Assembly (NCBI RefSeq): GCF_002234405.1
Contig: NZ_NMQT01000046.1
Coordinates: forward strand, 1 to 64,000
DNA: 64,000 nt
Source: Amycolatopsis thailandensis
Lineage (GTDB): Bacteria; Actinomycetota; Actinomycetes; Mycobacteriales; Pseudonocardiaceae
Direction: 5' to 3'
Shown: in pieces, positions 35,287 to 43,505 of the stretch
Layout: every line of letters begins with the position of its first letter
Position numbering within the stretch: the first letter of the stretch is position 1
Position numbers and translations under genes: made by a program
The notes under the pieces: model-generated
What the model saw: the letters and a program-made list of their open reading frames with translations, nothing else
What the model was told of the DNA's origin: nothing
Database searches by the model: none

Positions 35287-36267
35287 ATGTCGTTGGTGAA
35301 CGCTGCGCACGGACGCAGTGACAGCACCAGCGCCGTACATCCGACCGGTGAACGACCGCACGGTGGCCGGCGAACAATCCGCCAGGTCGTCGGCGCGTAC
35401 GCCGCCCTGGCGAAGCCCAGGGTGATCGAGCTCCTCCTCGTCACCACGATTCCCGCGATGTTCCTGGCCGGACGGGAAATCCCGTCGCCGTGGCTGGTAC
35501 TCGCGACGCTCGTGGGCGGCACCATGGCCGCCGGTAGCGCCAACGCCTTGAACTGCGTCATCGACGCGGACATCGACAAGGTGATGAACCGCACCAAACG
35601 GCGTCCGCTGGTGAAGGAGTCGGTGCCCCGGCGCGGCGCGCTGATCTTCGGTCTCACGCTCGGGGTCCTGTCGTTCGCCGTGCTCTATTTCACGGTGAAC
35701 CTGCTCTCGGCGATCCTCGCGATCGCGACGATCCTGTTCTACATCTTCGTCTACACCCTCGTGCTGAAGCGGCGTACGTCACAGAACGTGGTGTGGGGCG
35801 GCGCGGCGGGCTGCATGCCGGTCGTCATCGGCTGGGCCGCCGTCACGGGCACCGTCGAATGGCCCGCGTTCGTGATGTTCGGCGTCATCTTCTTCTGGAC
35901 GCCGCCGCACACCTGGGCGCTGGGCATGAAGTACCGCGACGACTACGAGCGCGCCGGCGTGCCGATGCTGCCGGTGGTCGCCACCCCGCAGCACGTGGCG
36001 CGGCAGATCGTCATCTACTCGTGGGTGATGGTGGCGTGGACGCTGCTGCTGGTCCCGGTGACGAGCTGGATCTACACCACGTTCGCGCTGCTCGCCGGTG
36101 GCTGGTTCCTCTTCTACGCGCACAGCCTGAACGCGGCGGTGCGACGCGGCGAGGAGACCAAGCCGATGTCGCTGTTCCACCGCTCGAACACGTACCTGAT
36201 GATCGTGTTCGTCGCGCTGGCGGTGGACTCGGCGATCGGGCTTCCCGCCATCGGGCTGCCTTTCTGA
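35287..36267 (+). CDS. ctaB: Protoheme IX farnesyltransferase (heme O synthase)
   Basis: A 326-residue UbiA-type membrane prenyltransferase that attaches farnesyl to heme B to give heme O, the precursor of heme A for the aa3 oxidase. The first Asp-rich motif [20 protein letters not shown] and the second region [16 protein letters not shown] are present, with about nine hydrophobic segments. ATG 35287 follows AGGGAG. TAACAT about 95 nt upstream is a possible -10 box. CtaA, the next enzyme, is encoded 7 kb downstream. Confidence 0.95.
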   Translation: MSLVNAAHGRSDSTSAVHPTGERPHGGRRTIRQVVGAYAALAKPRVIELLLVTTIPAMFLAGREIPSPWLVLATLVGGTMAAGSANALNCVIDADIDKVMNRTKRRPLVKESVPRRGALIFGLTLGVLSFAVLYFTVNLLSAILAIATILFYIFVYTLVLKRRTSQNVVWGGAAGCMPVVIGWAAVTGTVEWPAFVMFGVIFFWTPPHTWALGMKYRDDYERAGVPMLPVVATPQHVARQIVIYSWVMVAWTLLLVPVTSWIYTTFALLAGGWFLFYAHSLNAAVRRGEETKPMSLFHRSNTYLMIVFVALAVDSAIGLPAIGLPF

Positions 36268-36273
36268 TCTCTC

Positions 36274-36335
36274 GCATTTAGTCCTCTGGATGCGGTACTT
36301 GCGCGTGCAACTACCGCATCCAGAGGACTAAATGC
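36274..36335. repeat. Dispersed palindrome, family 1 copy C (inverted)
   Basis: Perfect 24-bp arms (36274-36297 and 36312-36335). The loop, taken with the adjoining arm base on each side, is the reverse complement of the copy B loop, so this copy is inserted in the opposite orientation. It lies 7 bp after the ctaB stop. Confidence 0.93.
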
Positions 36336-36424
36336 ATAGGGGGCGCCGGACCCCCGGGGTGCGGCAGCGGGAATGAGATGATGGACGGCGCCGTTGTAGA
36401 CACTTCGGCCCTGTCCCACCTCCG

Positions 36425-36439
36425 AAAGCAGGCTGCTTT
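36425..36439. promoter_or_regulatory. Perfect 15-bp palindrome at the helD start
   Basis: AAAGCAGGCTGCTTT is a perfect odd palindrome that includes the only Shine-Dalgarno-like AGCAGG and ends on the first base of the possible TTG start. It could be an operator or a hairpin hiding the ribosome site. Confidence 0.4.
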
Positions 36440-38700
36440 TGTCCGTGTCCCCGGACCGGGAACTCGACGCGCTCGAGCAGGATGTCGCGCTCGAGCAGGA
36501 GTACGTCACCACCCTCTACCGCAAGCTCGACGCCGAGCGCGTCGACGCCCAGCGCAGGCTCGACCAGACGCTGCGCCAGACCGGCGGCACCCCGCAGGCG
36601 CGCACCGAACGCGACGTCGCCACGACGCTGTACACCGACAGGCTGTCCCAGCTGAGCTCGGTCGAGCAGGGTCTGTGCTTCGGCCGCCTCGACTTCCTGC
36701 CCGATCACGCCGAAGAGACCACCTACATCGGGCGGCTCGGGCTGTTCGACGAGGACGACGACTACCGCCCGCTGCTCGTCGACTGGCGCGCGCCGGTCGC
36801 GCGGCCCTTCTACCTCGCCACCGCCGCTTCACCCGAAGGTGTCCGGCGGCGCAGGCACATCCGGTCGCTGAGCCGGAAGGTCGTCGGCGTCGACGACGAG
36901 ATCCTCGACCTCTCCGCCGCCGACCAGGGTCAGGACCTCGGTCTCGCGGGGGAGGCGGCGCTGCTGGCCGCGCTCGAACGCCGTCGCACGGGTGAGATGA
37001 GCGACATCGTCGCCACCATCCAGGCCGAGCAGGACCGCATCATCCGCGCGTCGCCGAACGGCGTCCTGGTGGTCCAGGGCGGCCCGGGCACCGGCAAGAC
37101 AGCGGTCGCGCTGCACCGCGCGGCGTACCTGCTCTACACCCACCGCCAGCAGCTCACCACGCGCGGCGTGCTGGTGGTCGGGCCGAACAGCACGTTCCTG
37201 CGCTACATCGGGCAGGTCCTGCCGTCGCTGGGCGAGACCGGGGTGCTGCTGGCCACGATGGGGCAGCTGTACCCGGGCCTGGACGCCACCGGGCCGGTCA
37301 CCCGCGAGGCCGCCGAGATCAAGGGCCGCCCGGTGATGGCCGACGTCCTCGCCAACGCGGTCCGCGACCGTCAGCGCGTCCCGGAACCGGTGCTGGAGAT
37401 CGAATTCGAGCGCGAGATCCTCATGCTCGACCGCAAGACCTGCACCGAGGCGCGGACCCGGGCCCGCCGGTCGCGCCGTCCGCACAACCTCGCCCGCCGA
37501 ATCTTCGTGTCCGACCTGCTCGACGCGCTGACCCGCCAGGCCGCCCGGAAACTGGGGGAGGACCTGCTCGACGCGCGCGACGTCCAGGACATCCGGGCCG
37601 AGGTCGCCGCGGACAAGAACGTGGCCGCCGCGATCGACGGCCTGTGGCCCCAGCTCACTCCCGAGATCGTGCTCGACGAGCTGTTCGCCGACCGCGAACG
37701 GTTGCGCAGCGCGGCAGGGAAAGCCTTGTCCGAAACCGATCGTGAGCATCTCCACAGCCCGACAGACGCGCAGTGGAGCCCGTCGGACGTCCCGTTGCTC
37801 GACGAGCTCGCCGAGCTGCTCGGCGAAGACGACACCGACGCCCGTGCCGAGCGTGCCCGCCGTGAGCGGGAAGACCGCGCGTACGCGGAAGGCGTGCTCG
37901 ACATCCTCGAACAGGACAAGGAGATCATCGACGAGGAACTGCTGCGGGTCGGCGACGTCCTCGACGCGGAACTGTTCGCCGAGCGCCAGCATCGCCGCAG
38001 CGAGATGACCGCGGCGCAGCGGGCCGCCCAGGACCGGACCTGGACGTTCGGGCACGTGATCGTCGACGAGGCGCAGGAACTGACCGCGATGGACTGGCGG
38101 CTGCTGATGCGCCGGTCGCCGAACCGGTCGATGACGCTGGTCGGCGACGTCGCCCAGACCGGTGCTTCCGGCGGCGCGCGGTCGTGGGGCGAGGTGCTGT
38201 CGCCGTACGTCGCCGATCGCTGGCGGCTCGAAGAGCTGACCGTGAACTACCGGACCCCGGCGGAGATCATGGCCGTCGCGGCCCGGGTGCTCGCCGACGT
38301 CGATCCGGAACTGGAAGCGCCGGTTTCGGTGCGGGAGACGGGTTTCGAGCCTTGGCTGCGTTCCGTGGCGCCTGCCGGCCTCACCGGGGAACTGCCGGGG
38401 ATCGTCGACGCCGAACTGTCCGCTGTGGACGGTGGGACGGTCGCCGTGCTGTGCCCGGCGTCACTGATCACTTCGCTCTCCGAGGCGCTGGGCGAGACGG
38501 GTGACCGGGTCTCGGTGATGCCTGTCGAGCGGGCGAAGGGCCTGGAGTTCGATTCGGTGGTGCTGGTCGCCCCGGACGAGGTCGTCGCCGGGTCCCCGCG
38601 CGGGCTCAACGACCTTTATGTGGCCCTGACCAGGGCGACCCGTCGGATGGGCGTAGTGCAGACCGGTGAGGTTGTTCCCGCGTTGGAGGGTCTTGGCTAA
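36439..38700 (+). CDS. helD: HelD-like superfamily 1 ATPase (RNA polymerase recycling factor)
   Basis: A 753-residue UvrD/Rep-like motor. The N-terminal coiled region (about 5-45) fits the arm that enters the polymerase secondary channel. RPLLVDWRAPVARPFY is the HelD hallmark, the Walker A is GGPGTGKT at 214-221, and the Walker B is VIVDEAQEL near 535. HelD proteins dislodge nucleic acid from stalled RNA polymerase, and some actinobacterial forms (HelR) give rifamycin tolerance. TTG 36439 has AGCAGG 6 nt upstream; GTG 36445 is an alternative. I found no rifamycin-associated element upstream. Confidence 0.88.
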   Translation: MSVSPDRELDALEQDVALEQEYVTTLYRKLDAERVDAQRRLDQTLRQTGGTPQARTERDVATTLYTDRLSQLSSVEQGLCFGRLDFLPDHAEETTYIGRLGLFDEDDDYRPLLVDWRAPVARPFYLATAASPEGVRRRRHIRSLSRKVVGVDDEILDLSAADQGQDLGLAGEAALLAALERRRTGEMSDIVATIQAEQDRIIRASPNGVLVVQGGPGTGKTAVALHRAAYLLYTHRQQLTTRGVLVVGPNSTFLRYIGQVLPSLGETGVLLATMGQLYPGLDATGPVTREAAEIKGRPVMADVLANAVRDRQRVPEPVLEIEFEREILMLDRKTCTEARTRARRSRRPHNLARRIFVSDLLDALTRQAARKLGEDLLDARDVQDIRAEVAADKNVAAAIDGLWPQLTPEIVLDELFADRERLRSAAGKALSETDREHLHSPTDAQWSPSDVPLLDELAELLGEDDTDARAERARREREDRAYAEGVLDILEQDKEIIDEELLRVGDVLDAELFAERQHRRSEMTAAQRAAQDRTWTFGHVIVDEAQELTAMDWRLLMRRSPNRSMTLVGDVAQTGASGGARSWGEVLSPYVADRWRLEELTVNYRTPAEIMAVAARVLADVDPELEAPVSVRETGFEPWLRSVAPAGLTGELPGIVDAELSAVDGGTVAVLCPASLITSLSEALGETGDRVSVMPVERAKGLEFDSVVLVAPDEVVAGSPRGLNDLYVALTRATRRMGVVQTGEVVPALEGLG

Positions 38701-38710
38701 GGTCGGCCGC

Positions 38711-39286
38711 ATGCGCACATTCGGCAAGATCGTGGTCATCGGCGCGGGCGTACTCGCCCTGGCGGCCTGTGGCGAGAAAGAGAACACCGCAGGTTCGGTC
38801 CAGTCGTCCGGCGCGGCCCCCGCGTCGGCCTCGACGTCGGCCCCGGCCTCGAAGGCCCCGACGGGCAAGGAGTGCACGGCGGAGGACGTGAAGACCACCG
38901 GGAAGTTCGGCGAGGCGCCGACCATCACCATCCCGGACGACTGCGACCCGCCGAAGAAGCTCATCACCAAGGACCTCGAGCCCGGCACCGGTGAGGGCGC
39001 CAAGGCCGGCGCCAACCTGAAGATGAACTACTCGCTGGTCACCTGGTCCAACAAGCAGAAGCTGGACAGCTCTTTCGACCGGGGCGAGCCGTTCGACCTG
39101 ACCCTCGGCGCCGGCATGGTCATCAAGGGCTGGGACCAGGGTCTCGAAGGGATCAAGCAGGGCGCGCGGCGGCTGCTGATCATCCCGCCGGACCTCGGCT
39201 ACGGCGAGGGCGGCCGCGGCATCGCGCCGAACGAGACCCTGGTGTTCGTCACCGACGCGGTGAGCGTCCCGACCGACAAGGGCTGA
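38711..39286 (+). CDS. FKBP-type peptidyl-prolyl isomerase lipoprotein
   Basis: A 191-residue exported protein. The signal peptide ends in a lipobox (LALAACGE, Cys about 19), followed by a Ser/Ala/Pro linker and an FKBP domain (about 95-188) with FDLTLGAGMVIKGWDQGLEG and RRLLIIPPDLGYGEGG. It should be anchored outside the cell membrane and assist folding of exported proteins. ATG 38711 is 10 bp after helD. It overlaps the next small gene by one base. Confidence 0.93.
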   Translation: MRTFGKIVVIGAGVLALAACGEKENTAGSVQSSGAAPASASTSAPASKAPTGKECTAEDVKTTGKFGEAPTITIPDDCDPPKKLITKDLEPGTGEGAKAGANLKMNYSLVTWSNKQKLDSSFDRGEPFDLTLGAGMVIKGWDQGLEGIKQGARRLLIIPPDLGYGEGGRGIAPNETLVFVTDAVSVPTDKG

Positions 39287-39531
39287 TGGGGACTTCCGAC
39301 GGACGCGTTCACCGGGGCCGGGTCCGCTCCTGGCTGGTGGACGACGGCTGGGGAGTCGTCGAGTCGGCCGACTTCGCCGATCCCATCTGGGTCCACTACT
39401 CGACGGTGACCGGTGTCCCGCCCGGTGAGTTCCGGCAGCTCCAGGTCGACGGCGAGGTGGAACTCACCGTCGAACACGCCGAGCAGGACGAGTTCCGCCT
39501 GCGGGCGATCTGGGTGCGGTCTGTCGGCTGA
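39286..39531 (+). CDS. Small protein with cold-shock (OB-fold)-like pattern
   Basis: An 81-residue protein. GRVRSWLVDDGWGVVESADFA, IWVHYSTVTG and LQVDGEVELTVEHAEQDEFR resemble the strand order of cold-shock domains (GxVxxF..xGxGFI, .DVFVH.S.I, L..G..V.F), but the RNP aromatic motifs are not canonical. The ATG shares one base with the FKBP stop, so the two are co-translated. A strong terminator-like hairpin follows directly. Nucleic-acid binding is inference. Confidence 0.7.
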   Translation: MGTSDGRVHRGRVRSWLVDDGWGVVESADFADPIWVHYSTVTGVPPGEFRQLQVDGEVELTVEHAEQDEFRLRAIWVRSVG

Positions 39532-39532
39532 G

Positions 39533-39593
39533 AGTCCGTGAAGGCCTCCTTCCCTACCTTCAGAGTAGGGAAGGAGGCCTTCACGGACTTTTG
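39533..39593. terminator. Bidirectional hairpin, GTCCGTGAAGGCC family
   Basis: Perfect 25-bp arms (39533-39557 and 39565-39589) with a 7-nt loop; CTTTT follows on the + side. It lies 1 bp after the stop of the cold-shock-like gene and 5 bp before the stop of the convergent GNAT gene, well placed as a shared terminator. The outer arm is shared with 10027-10081. Confidence 0.8.
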
Positions 39594-40127
39594 CTACGAG
39601 CCGGCGTATTCCCAGGTGAGCAGGGTGATCTCCAGTCCCTTTTCGACCTTCGGCTCCGGAGGCGCGTCCGTCAGGGCATAGCCGACCCGGCGCGCGACAG
39701 CCTCGCTCGCCGCGTTCCCCGCGTCGATCTTCAGCCGGAGCGGCCCGAGCCCGAGTTCCAGCGCGTAAGCGGTGAGCACCCGCAGAGACCGCGCCGCGAG
39801 ATCTTGCCCGCGGTGGGCCGGGCCGACCGCGTAGCCGAGCTCGACGTGGCCCTCTTCCTGCAGGAACACCACCACCTCGCCGAGTGGCTCATCGCCGTCG
39901 GTCGTGATGGCGAGCCGCCGTCCCGAGCCGTCCGCACGGCGGAGCCGGGCCTTTTCCAAGTGCTCCTTCGCCGCCACCTCGTCGAACGGCGACGGCAGCG
40001 GAGTGAACCGCGCGACAGCGGGATTGTCGAACAGTCCCGGCAGGTACGCGACGTCGTCTTCGATCCACTCCCGCAGGACGAGCCCCTCGCCCGTGAGCCG
40101 GACGTCTTCGGGCCAAGGCGCCGTCAC
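39594..40127 (-). CDS. GNAT family N-acetyltransferase
   Basis: A 177-residue RimJ/RimL-like acetyltransferase. LVLREWIEDDVAYL at the N-terminus and the acetyl-CoA site VELGYAVGPAHRGQDLAARSL (about 102-122) are clear. The substrate may be a protein N-terminus or a small amine; sequence cannot decide. GTG 40127 overlaps the quinone reductase stop (GTGA); the longer frame lies inside that gene. Confidence 0.88.
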   Translation of the reverse strand: MTAPWPEDVRLTGEGLVLREWIEDDVAYLPGLFDNPAVARFTPLPSPFDEVAAKEHLEKARLRRADGSGRRLAITTDGDEPLGEVVVFLQEEGHVELGYAVGPAHRGQDLAARSLRVLTAYALELGLGPLRLKIDAGNAASEAVARRVGYALTDAPPEPKVEKGLEITLLTWEYAGS

Positions 40128-41095
40128 GGGATCAGCAGGAGCTTGCCGGTGGTGCGCCGCCCCTGAAGGTCTTCGTGCGCCTGACGGGCGTCGGCCAGCG
40201 GGTAGCGGCCGCCGATCCGGATGTTCAGCGAGCCGTCCTGAACGGCGGCGAACAGTTCGTTCACTCGCCACTCCAGTTCCTCGCGGGTGAGCACGTAGTG
40301 CGCTGAGGTCGGGCGGGTGAGGTACACCGATCCGCTGCGGTTGAGCTGCTGCGGGTCGATCGGCGGGACCGGGCCACTGGCCGCGCCGTAGAGGGCGAGC
40401 AGGCCGCGGATCTTCAGGCTCGCCAGGCTGCCGTCCACAGTGGACTTGCCGACGCCGTCGTAGACCACGTCGACACCCTTGCCGCCGGTGAGGTCGCGGA
40501 CGGCCTTGGCGAAGTCGACCTGGTCGTAGCGGACGACGTCGTCCGCGCCCGCCTGCTTGGCGAGTCCGGCCTTCTCGTCGGTGGAGACGGTGCCGATGAC
40601 CCGCGCGCCGCGGGCCTTGGCCAGCTGGACCAGCAGCAGGCCCATGCCGCCCGCCGCGGCGTGGATCAGCACGTCGTCACCGGCCTTGACCTCGTAGGTC
40701 GAGGCGATCAGCGCGTGCGCCGTGATCCCCTGGAGCATCGTGGCCGCGGCGGTCTCCTCGGAAACGCCTTCCGGGATCTTCACCGCGATGGTGGCGGGGA
40801 GCAGACGGCGCTGGGCGTAGCTGCCCAGCGAACCCTGCCAGGCGACCCGGTCGCCGACGGTGAAACCGGTCACGTCCGCGCCGACCGCGGCCACCGTGCC
40901 CGCACCCTCCATGCCCAGGACGAACGGGGTGTCGACCGGGTAGATGCCCTCGCGGTGGTAGGTGTCGATGTAGTTGACGCCCGCCGCCGCGACGTCCACG
41001 AGCAGTTCGCCGGAACCGGGTTCGCCGACCTCGACTTGGGCCAGTTCAAGGACTTCGGGACCACCGGTTCGCCGGATCTGCACTGCCGCGGGCAT
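40124..41095 (-). CDS. qor: NADPH:quinone oxidoreductase (zinc-independent MDR)
   Basis: A 323-residue medium-chain reductase. GVNYIDTYHREGIYP, VLGMEGAGTVAAVG, the NADPH-binding HAAAGGMGLLLVQLAKA and the QOR-typical MLQGITAHALI are present; zinc ligands are absent. It reduces quinones by one-electron transfer. ATG 41095 follows AGGAGG. M. tuberculosis carries qor (Rv1454c) in the same relative position. It overlaps the GNAT gene by 4 bp. Confidence 0.92.
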   Translation of the reverse strand: MPAAVQIRRTGGPEVLELAQVEVGEPGSGELLVDVAAAGVNYIDTYHREGIYPVDTPFVLGMEGAGTVAAVGADVTGFTVGDRVAWQGSLGSYAQRRLLPATIAVKIPEGVSEETAAATMLQGITAHALIASTYEVKAGDDVLIHAAAGGMGLLLVQLAKARGARVIGTVSTDEKAGLAKQAGADDVVRYDQVDFAKAVRDLTGGKGVDVVYDGVGKSTVDGSLASLKIRGLLALYGAASGPVPPIDPQQLNRSGSVYLTRPTSAHYVLTREELEWRVNELFAAVQDGSLNIRIGGRYPLADARQAHEDLQGRRTTGKLLLIP

Positions 41096-41190
41096 ACGTC
41101 CTCCTAGTTCAAGGTCCTTCCGACCGGGACAACTATGGCCGACGCCACGGTTATTCCGCGTCCCGGGCCTTTCGCGGTTAAGCTCGGCGC

Positions 41191-41499
41191 GTGGCTGAGA
41201 CCGAAGAGAAGACCGAGACCGCCGCCCCCACGTCGCGCCAGGTCGCGGCCGCCCGCGACTTCGTGAAGCGGCACGGGAAGCCGTCGCGCGCGGTGGTGGA
41301 GAACATCGGCCGGATCGGCGCGCGGGTCGTGCTCGTGGGTGCCGACGGTGCGCTCGGTGACGTCGTCGTCGCGTCCGTGGAGGCCGGCGAGGCGCTGGTC
41401 GAGGCCGTCGAAGACCTCGAACCCGCCGAATGGGACAGCGAGACCGTGAAGGCCACCAAGATCGGCGCCGAGCACCGCCGCCGGATGGCGGGGAAGTGA
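41191..41499 (+). CDS. Conserved hypothetical protein
   Basis: A 102-residue protein I do not recognise. The N-terminal ~15 residues are acidic and disordered. The rest (ARDFVKRHGKPSRAVVENIG, ARVVLVGADGALGDVVVASVEAG) may be a small alpha/beta fold. GTG 41191 follows a TAAGCT box by 6 nt (leaderless). The stop overlaps the ATP-grasp gene by GTGA, so the two are translationally coupled and may work together. Confidence 0.75.
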   Translation: MAETEEKTETAAPTSRQVAAARDFVKRHGKPSRAVVENIGRIGARVVLVGADGALGDVVVASVEAGEALVEAVEDLEPAEWDSETVKATKIGAEHRRRMAGK

Positions 41500-42362
41500 G
41501 CGGCTCCGCGATCTTCGTCGCCTGTTCCACGCTGCCGGAGGGCGACGGCGACGAGCACGCCGTTCCCGAGGCGCTGGCCGACCTCGGCTTCAAGACCCGC
41601 TGGGCCGCCTGGGACGACACGACGGTCGACTTCGGCGCCGCGGACATCGTCGTGCTGCGCGCCACCTGGGATTACGCCGAGCGCCACGACGAGTTCCTGT
41701 CCTGGACCGAATCCGTGCCGTCGTTGTCCAATTCGGCGGAAGTCGTGCGCTGGAACACCGACAAGTCCTATCTGGCCGAACTCGGCGACGCCGGGGTCGC
41801 GGTCGTGCCGACGACGCTGATCGCGCCGGACGACAAGGCTCCGGGCTGGCCCAAGGGCGAGTTCGTGCTGAAGCCCGCCATCGGCGCGGGTTCGCGCGGC
41901 GCCGGCCGGTTCACCGCGGGCGACGCGGCCGCCGCGCACCTGACCGGGTTGCAGGCGGACGGGAACACCGTGCTGCTCCAGCCGTACCAGTCCAGTGTGG
42001 ACAGTGACGGCGAGATCGCGCTGGTGTACTTCGGCGGCGTGTACTCGCACGCGTTCTCGAAGGCCGCGATGCTCGGGCGGGAACTCGACGAATCCGGGCT
42101 GTACGTGACGGAAAACCTCGCGCCGGTACAGCCTGCCGCGGGTTTCCGCGCGCTGGCCGAAGACGCGTTGGACGCGACGGCGGCGCTGCTCGGCATCCTG
42201 CGCGCGGAACTGCTCTACGCCCGTGTGGACCTCGTCGCCGGGCCGGACGGACGGCCGCTGCTGCTGGAACTGGAGCTCGTCGAGCCTTCGCTCGGTTTCC
42301 GGCAGACCGATGCGGCCGCCGCTTGGCGCTTCGCCTCCGCTGTGCGGCAACAACTCGCCTGA
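41496..42362 (+). CDS. ATP-grasp family ligase-like protein
   Basis: A 288-residue protein with the ATP-grasp layout of glutathione-synthetase/RimK-like ligases: an N-terminal binding domain (ADIVVLRATWDYAERHDEFL), the phosphate-binding GEFVLKPAIGAGSRGAGRF, GEIALVYFGG, and the metal-binding LYARVDLVAGPDGRPLLLELELVEPSL near 240-265. The product is unknown; it probably joins a carboxylate to an amine. GTG 41496 overlaps the preceding small gene by 4 bp. Confidence 0.85.
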   Translation: MSGSAIFVACSTLPEGDGDEHAVPEALADLGFKTRWAAWDDTTVDFGAADIVVLRATWDYAERHDEFLSWTESVPSLSNSAEVVRWNTDKSYLAELGDAGVAVVPTTLIAPDDKAPGWPKGEFVLKPAIGAGSRGAGRFTAGDAAAAHLTGLQADGNTVLLQPYQSSVDSDGEIALVYFGGVYSHAFSKAAMLGRELDESGLYVTENLAPVQPAAGFRALAEDALDATAALLGILRAELLYARVDLVAGPDGRPLLLELELVEPSLGFRQTDAAAAWRFASAVRQQLA

Positions 42363-42370
42363 CGCGCGCG

Positions 42371-42425
42371 TGTCATGAGGGGTCCCCATCGGACACTTTT
42401 CGTCCTATGGGGACCCCTCATGACA
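42371..42425. terminator. Hairpin between ATP-grasp gene and desaturase
   Basis: Perfect 19-bp arms TGTCATGAGGGGTCCCCAT (42371-42389) and its complement at 42407-42425; the 17-nt loop has an inner GGAC/GTCC stem. It lies between convergent genes, so it is probably a shared terminator. The sequence family is different from the other palindromes. Confidence 0.75.
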
Positions 42426-42430
42426 TCGAC

Positions 42431-42440
42431 GGGGGGGGGG
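42431..42440. repeat. Ten-G homopolymer tract
   Basis: Ten consecutive G residues lie 4 bp from the stop codon of the minus-strand desaturase and just after a hairpin. It is the longest homopolymer I noticed in the window. It is intergenic, so length changes would not shift a frame. Confidence 0.85.
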
Positions 42441-42444
42441 AGCG

Positions 42445-43392
42445 TCAGGCGGGTTTGGCGAGTTTCGCGGCCAGCCGCTCCGGCTTCGGCCACCGCACGT
42501 CCCGTGCCCAGCCGAACTTCTCGAACAGCCAGATCACCCGCGCCGACACGTCGACCTGTCCGCGCAGGACACCGTGCCGCGCGCAGGTCGGGTCGGCGTG
42601 GTGGGAGTTGTGCCACGACTCGCCCATGGAAAGGATCGCCAGCGGCCAGAAGTTCGCCGCCTTGTCACGGCTCGCGAACGGGCGTTCCCCGATCAGGTGG
42701 CAGATCGAATTCACCGACCAGCTGACGTGGTGCAGGAACGCGATGCGGACCAGCCCGGCCCAGAAGAACCCGGTCACCACGCCCCACCAGGACCAGCTGA
42801 TCAGCCCGCCGAGGATCGCGGGCAGCGCGAGGCTGAGCGTGATCCACAGCCAGAAGTAGCGGTTCACCACGCGAAGATCCTTGTCGGCCACCAGATCCGG
42901 TGCGAAGCGTTCGTAGTTGGTCACCTCACGGCTGAACATCCAGCCCATGTGCGCGTGCCAGAACCCGCGCAGCAGCGCCGTCGGCGACGTCCCGAACAGC
43001 CAGGGGGAGTGCGGGTCGCCTTCGCGGTCGGCGAAGGCGTGGTGGCGACGGTGGCTGGCCACCCAGAAGATGACCGACCCCTGCACCGCGAAACTCCCGG
43101 CGATGGCGAGCGCGATCCGCAGCGGCCGCCCGGCCTTGAAGGCGCCATGGGTGAAGTAGCGGTGGTAGCCGACGGTCACCCCGAGCGTCCCCAGGGTGTA
43201 GAACACCGCAGCCAGCGCGAGATCCACCCAGGTCATGCCCCAGCCCCACACGATCGGCACGGCGGCGAGCAGCGCGACGAACGGGACCAGCAGGAAGGTC
43301 TTGAGTATCAGCATCTCCCCGGAACCTCGGCGATGGGAGATCAGGGGCTTGGACTGACTGGCCGGTGCGTCCGGCTCGGTGCTGGCGGTCAT
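42445..43392 (-). CDS. Acyl-CoA/fatty acid delta-9 desaturase
   Basis: A 315-residue membrane di-iron desaturase. The three histidine boxes HRYFTH, HRRHH and HNSHH are in order, with two pairs of membrane helices. It inserts a double bond into acyl chains and would adjust membrane fluidity; the relation to mycobacterial DesA3 is by family. ATG 43392 follows GAGGTG. It does not fit the Rv1436-Rv1466 order and is probably an insertion. Confidence 0.93.
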   Translation of the reverse strand: MTASTEPDAPASQSKPLISHRRGSGEMLILKTFLLVPFVALLAAVPIVWGWGMTWVDLALAAVFYTLGTLGVTVGYHRYFTHGAFKAGRPLRIALAIAGSFAVQGSVIFWVASHRRHHAFADREGDPHSPWLFGTSPTALLRGFWHAHMGWMFSREVTNYERFAPDLVADKDLRVVNRYFWLWITLSLALPAILGGLISWSWWGVVTGFFWAGLVRIAFLHHVSWSVNSICHLIGERPFASRDKAANFWPLAILSMGESWHNSHHADPTCARHGVLRGQVDVSARVIWLFEKFGWARDVRWPKPERLAAKLAKPA

Positions 43393-43505
43393 GCGACACC
43401 TCGTGCCTCGACTCGGTGGTCCCCCCGTGTGGGGCACCGTGCGCAGCGTAAGGGCACCGTCTGGCGAGCATGCCGCCTGGGGGTTACGTCCGGTTTGCCG
43501 CGGGG

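Noticed and set aside
36268-36444. Rifamycin-associated element upstream of helD
   Set aside because: I looked for the inverted-repeat element reported before helR-type genes and did not see it.
39396-39584. Small minus-strand frame starting inside the hairpin (KASFPTLKVGKEAFTD-like peptide)
   Set aside because: The peptide is only a translation of the palindrome; similar peptides arise from other copies, so it is not a gene.
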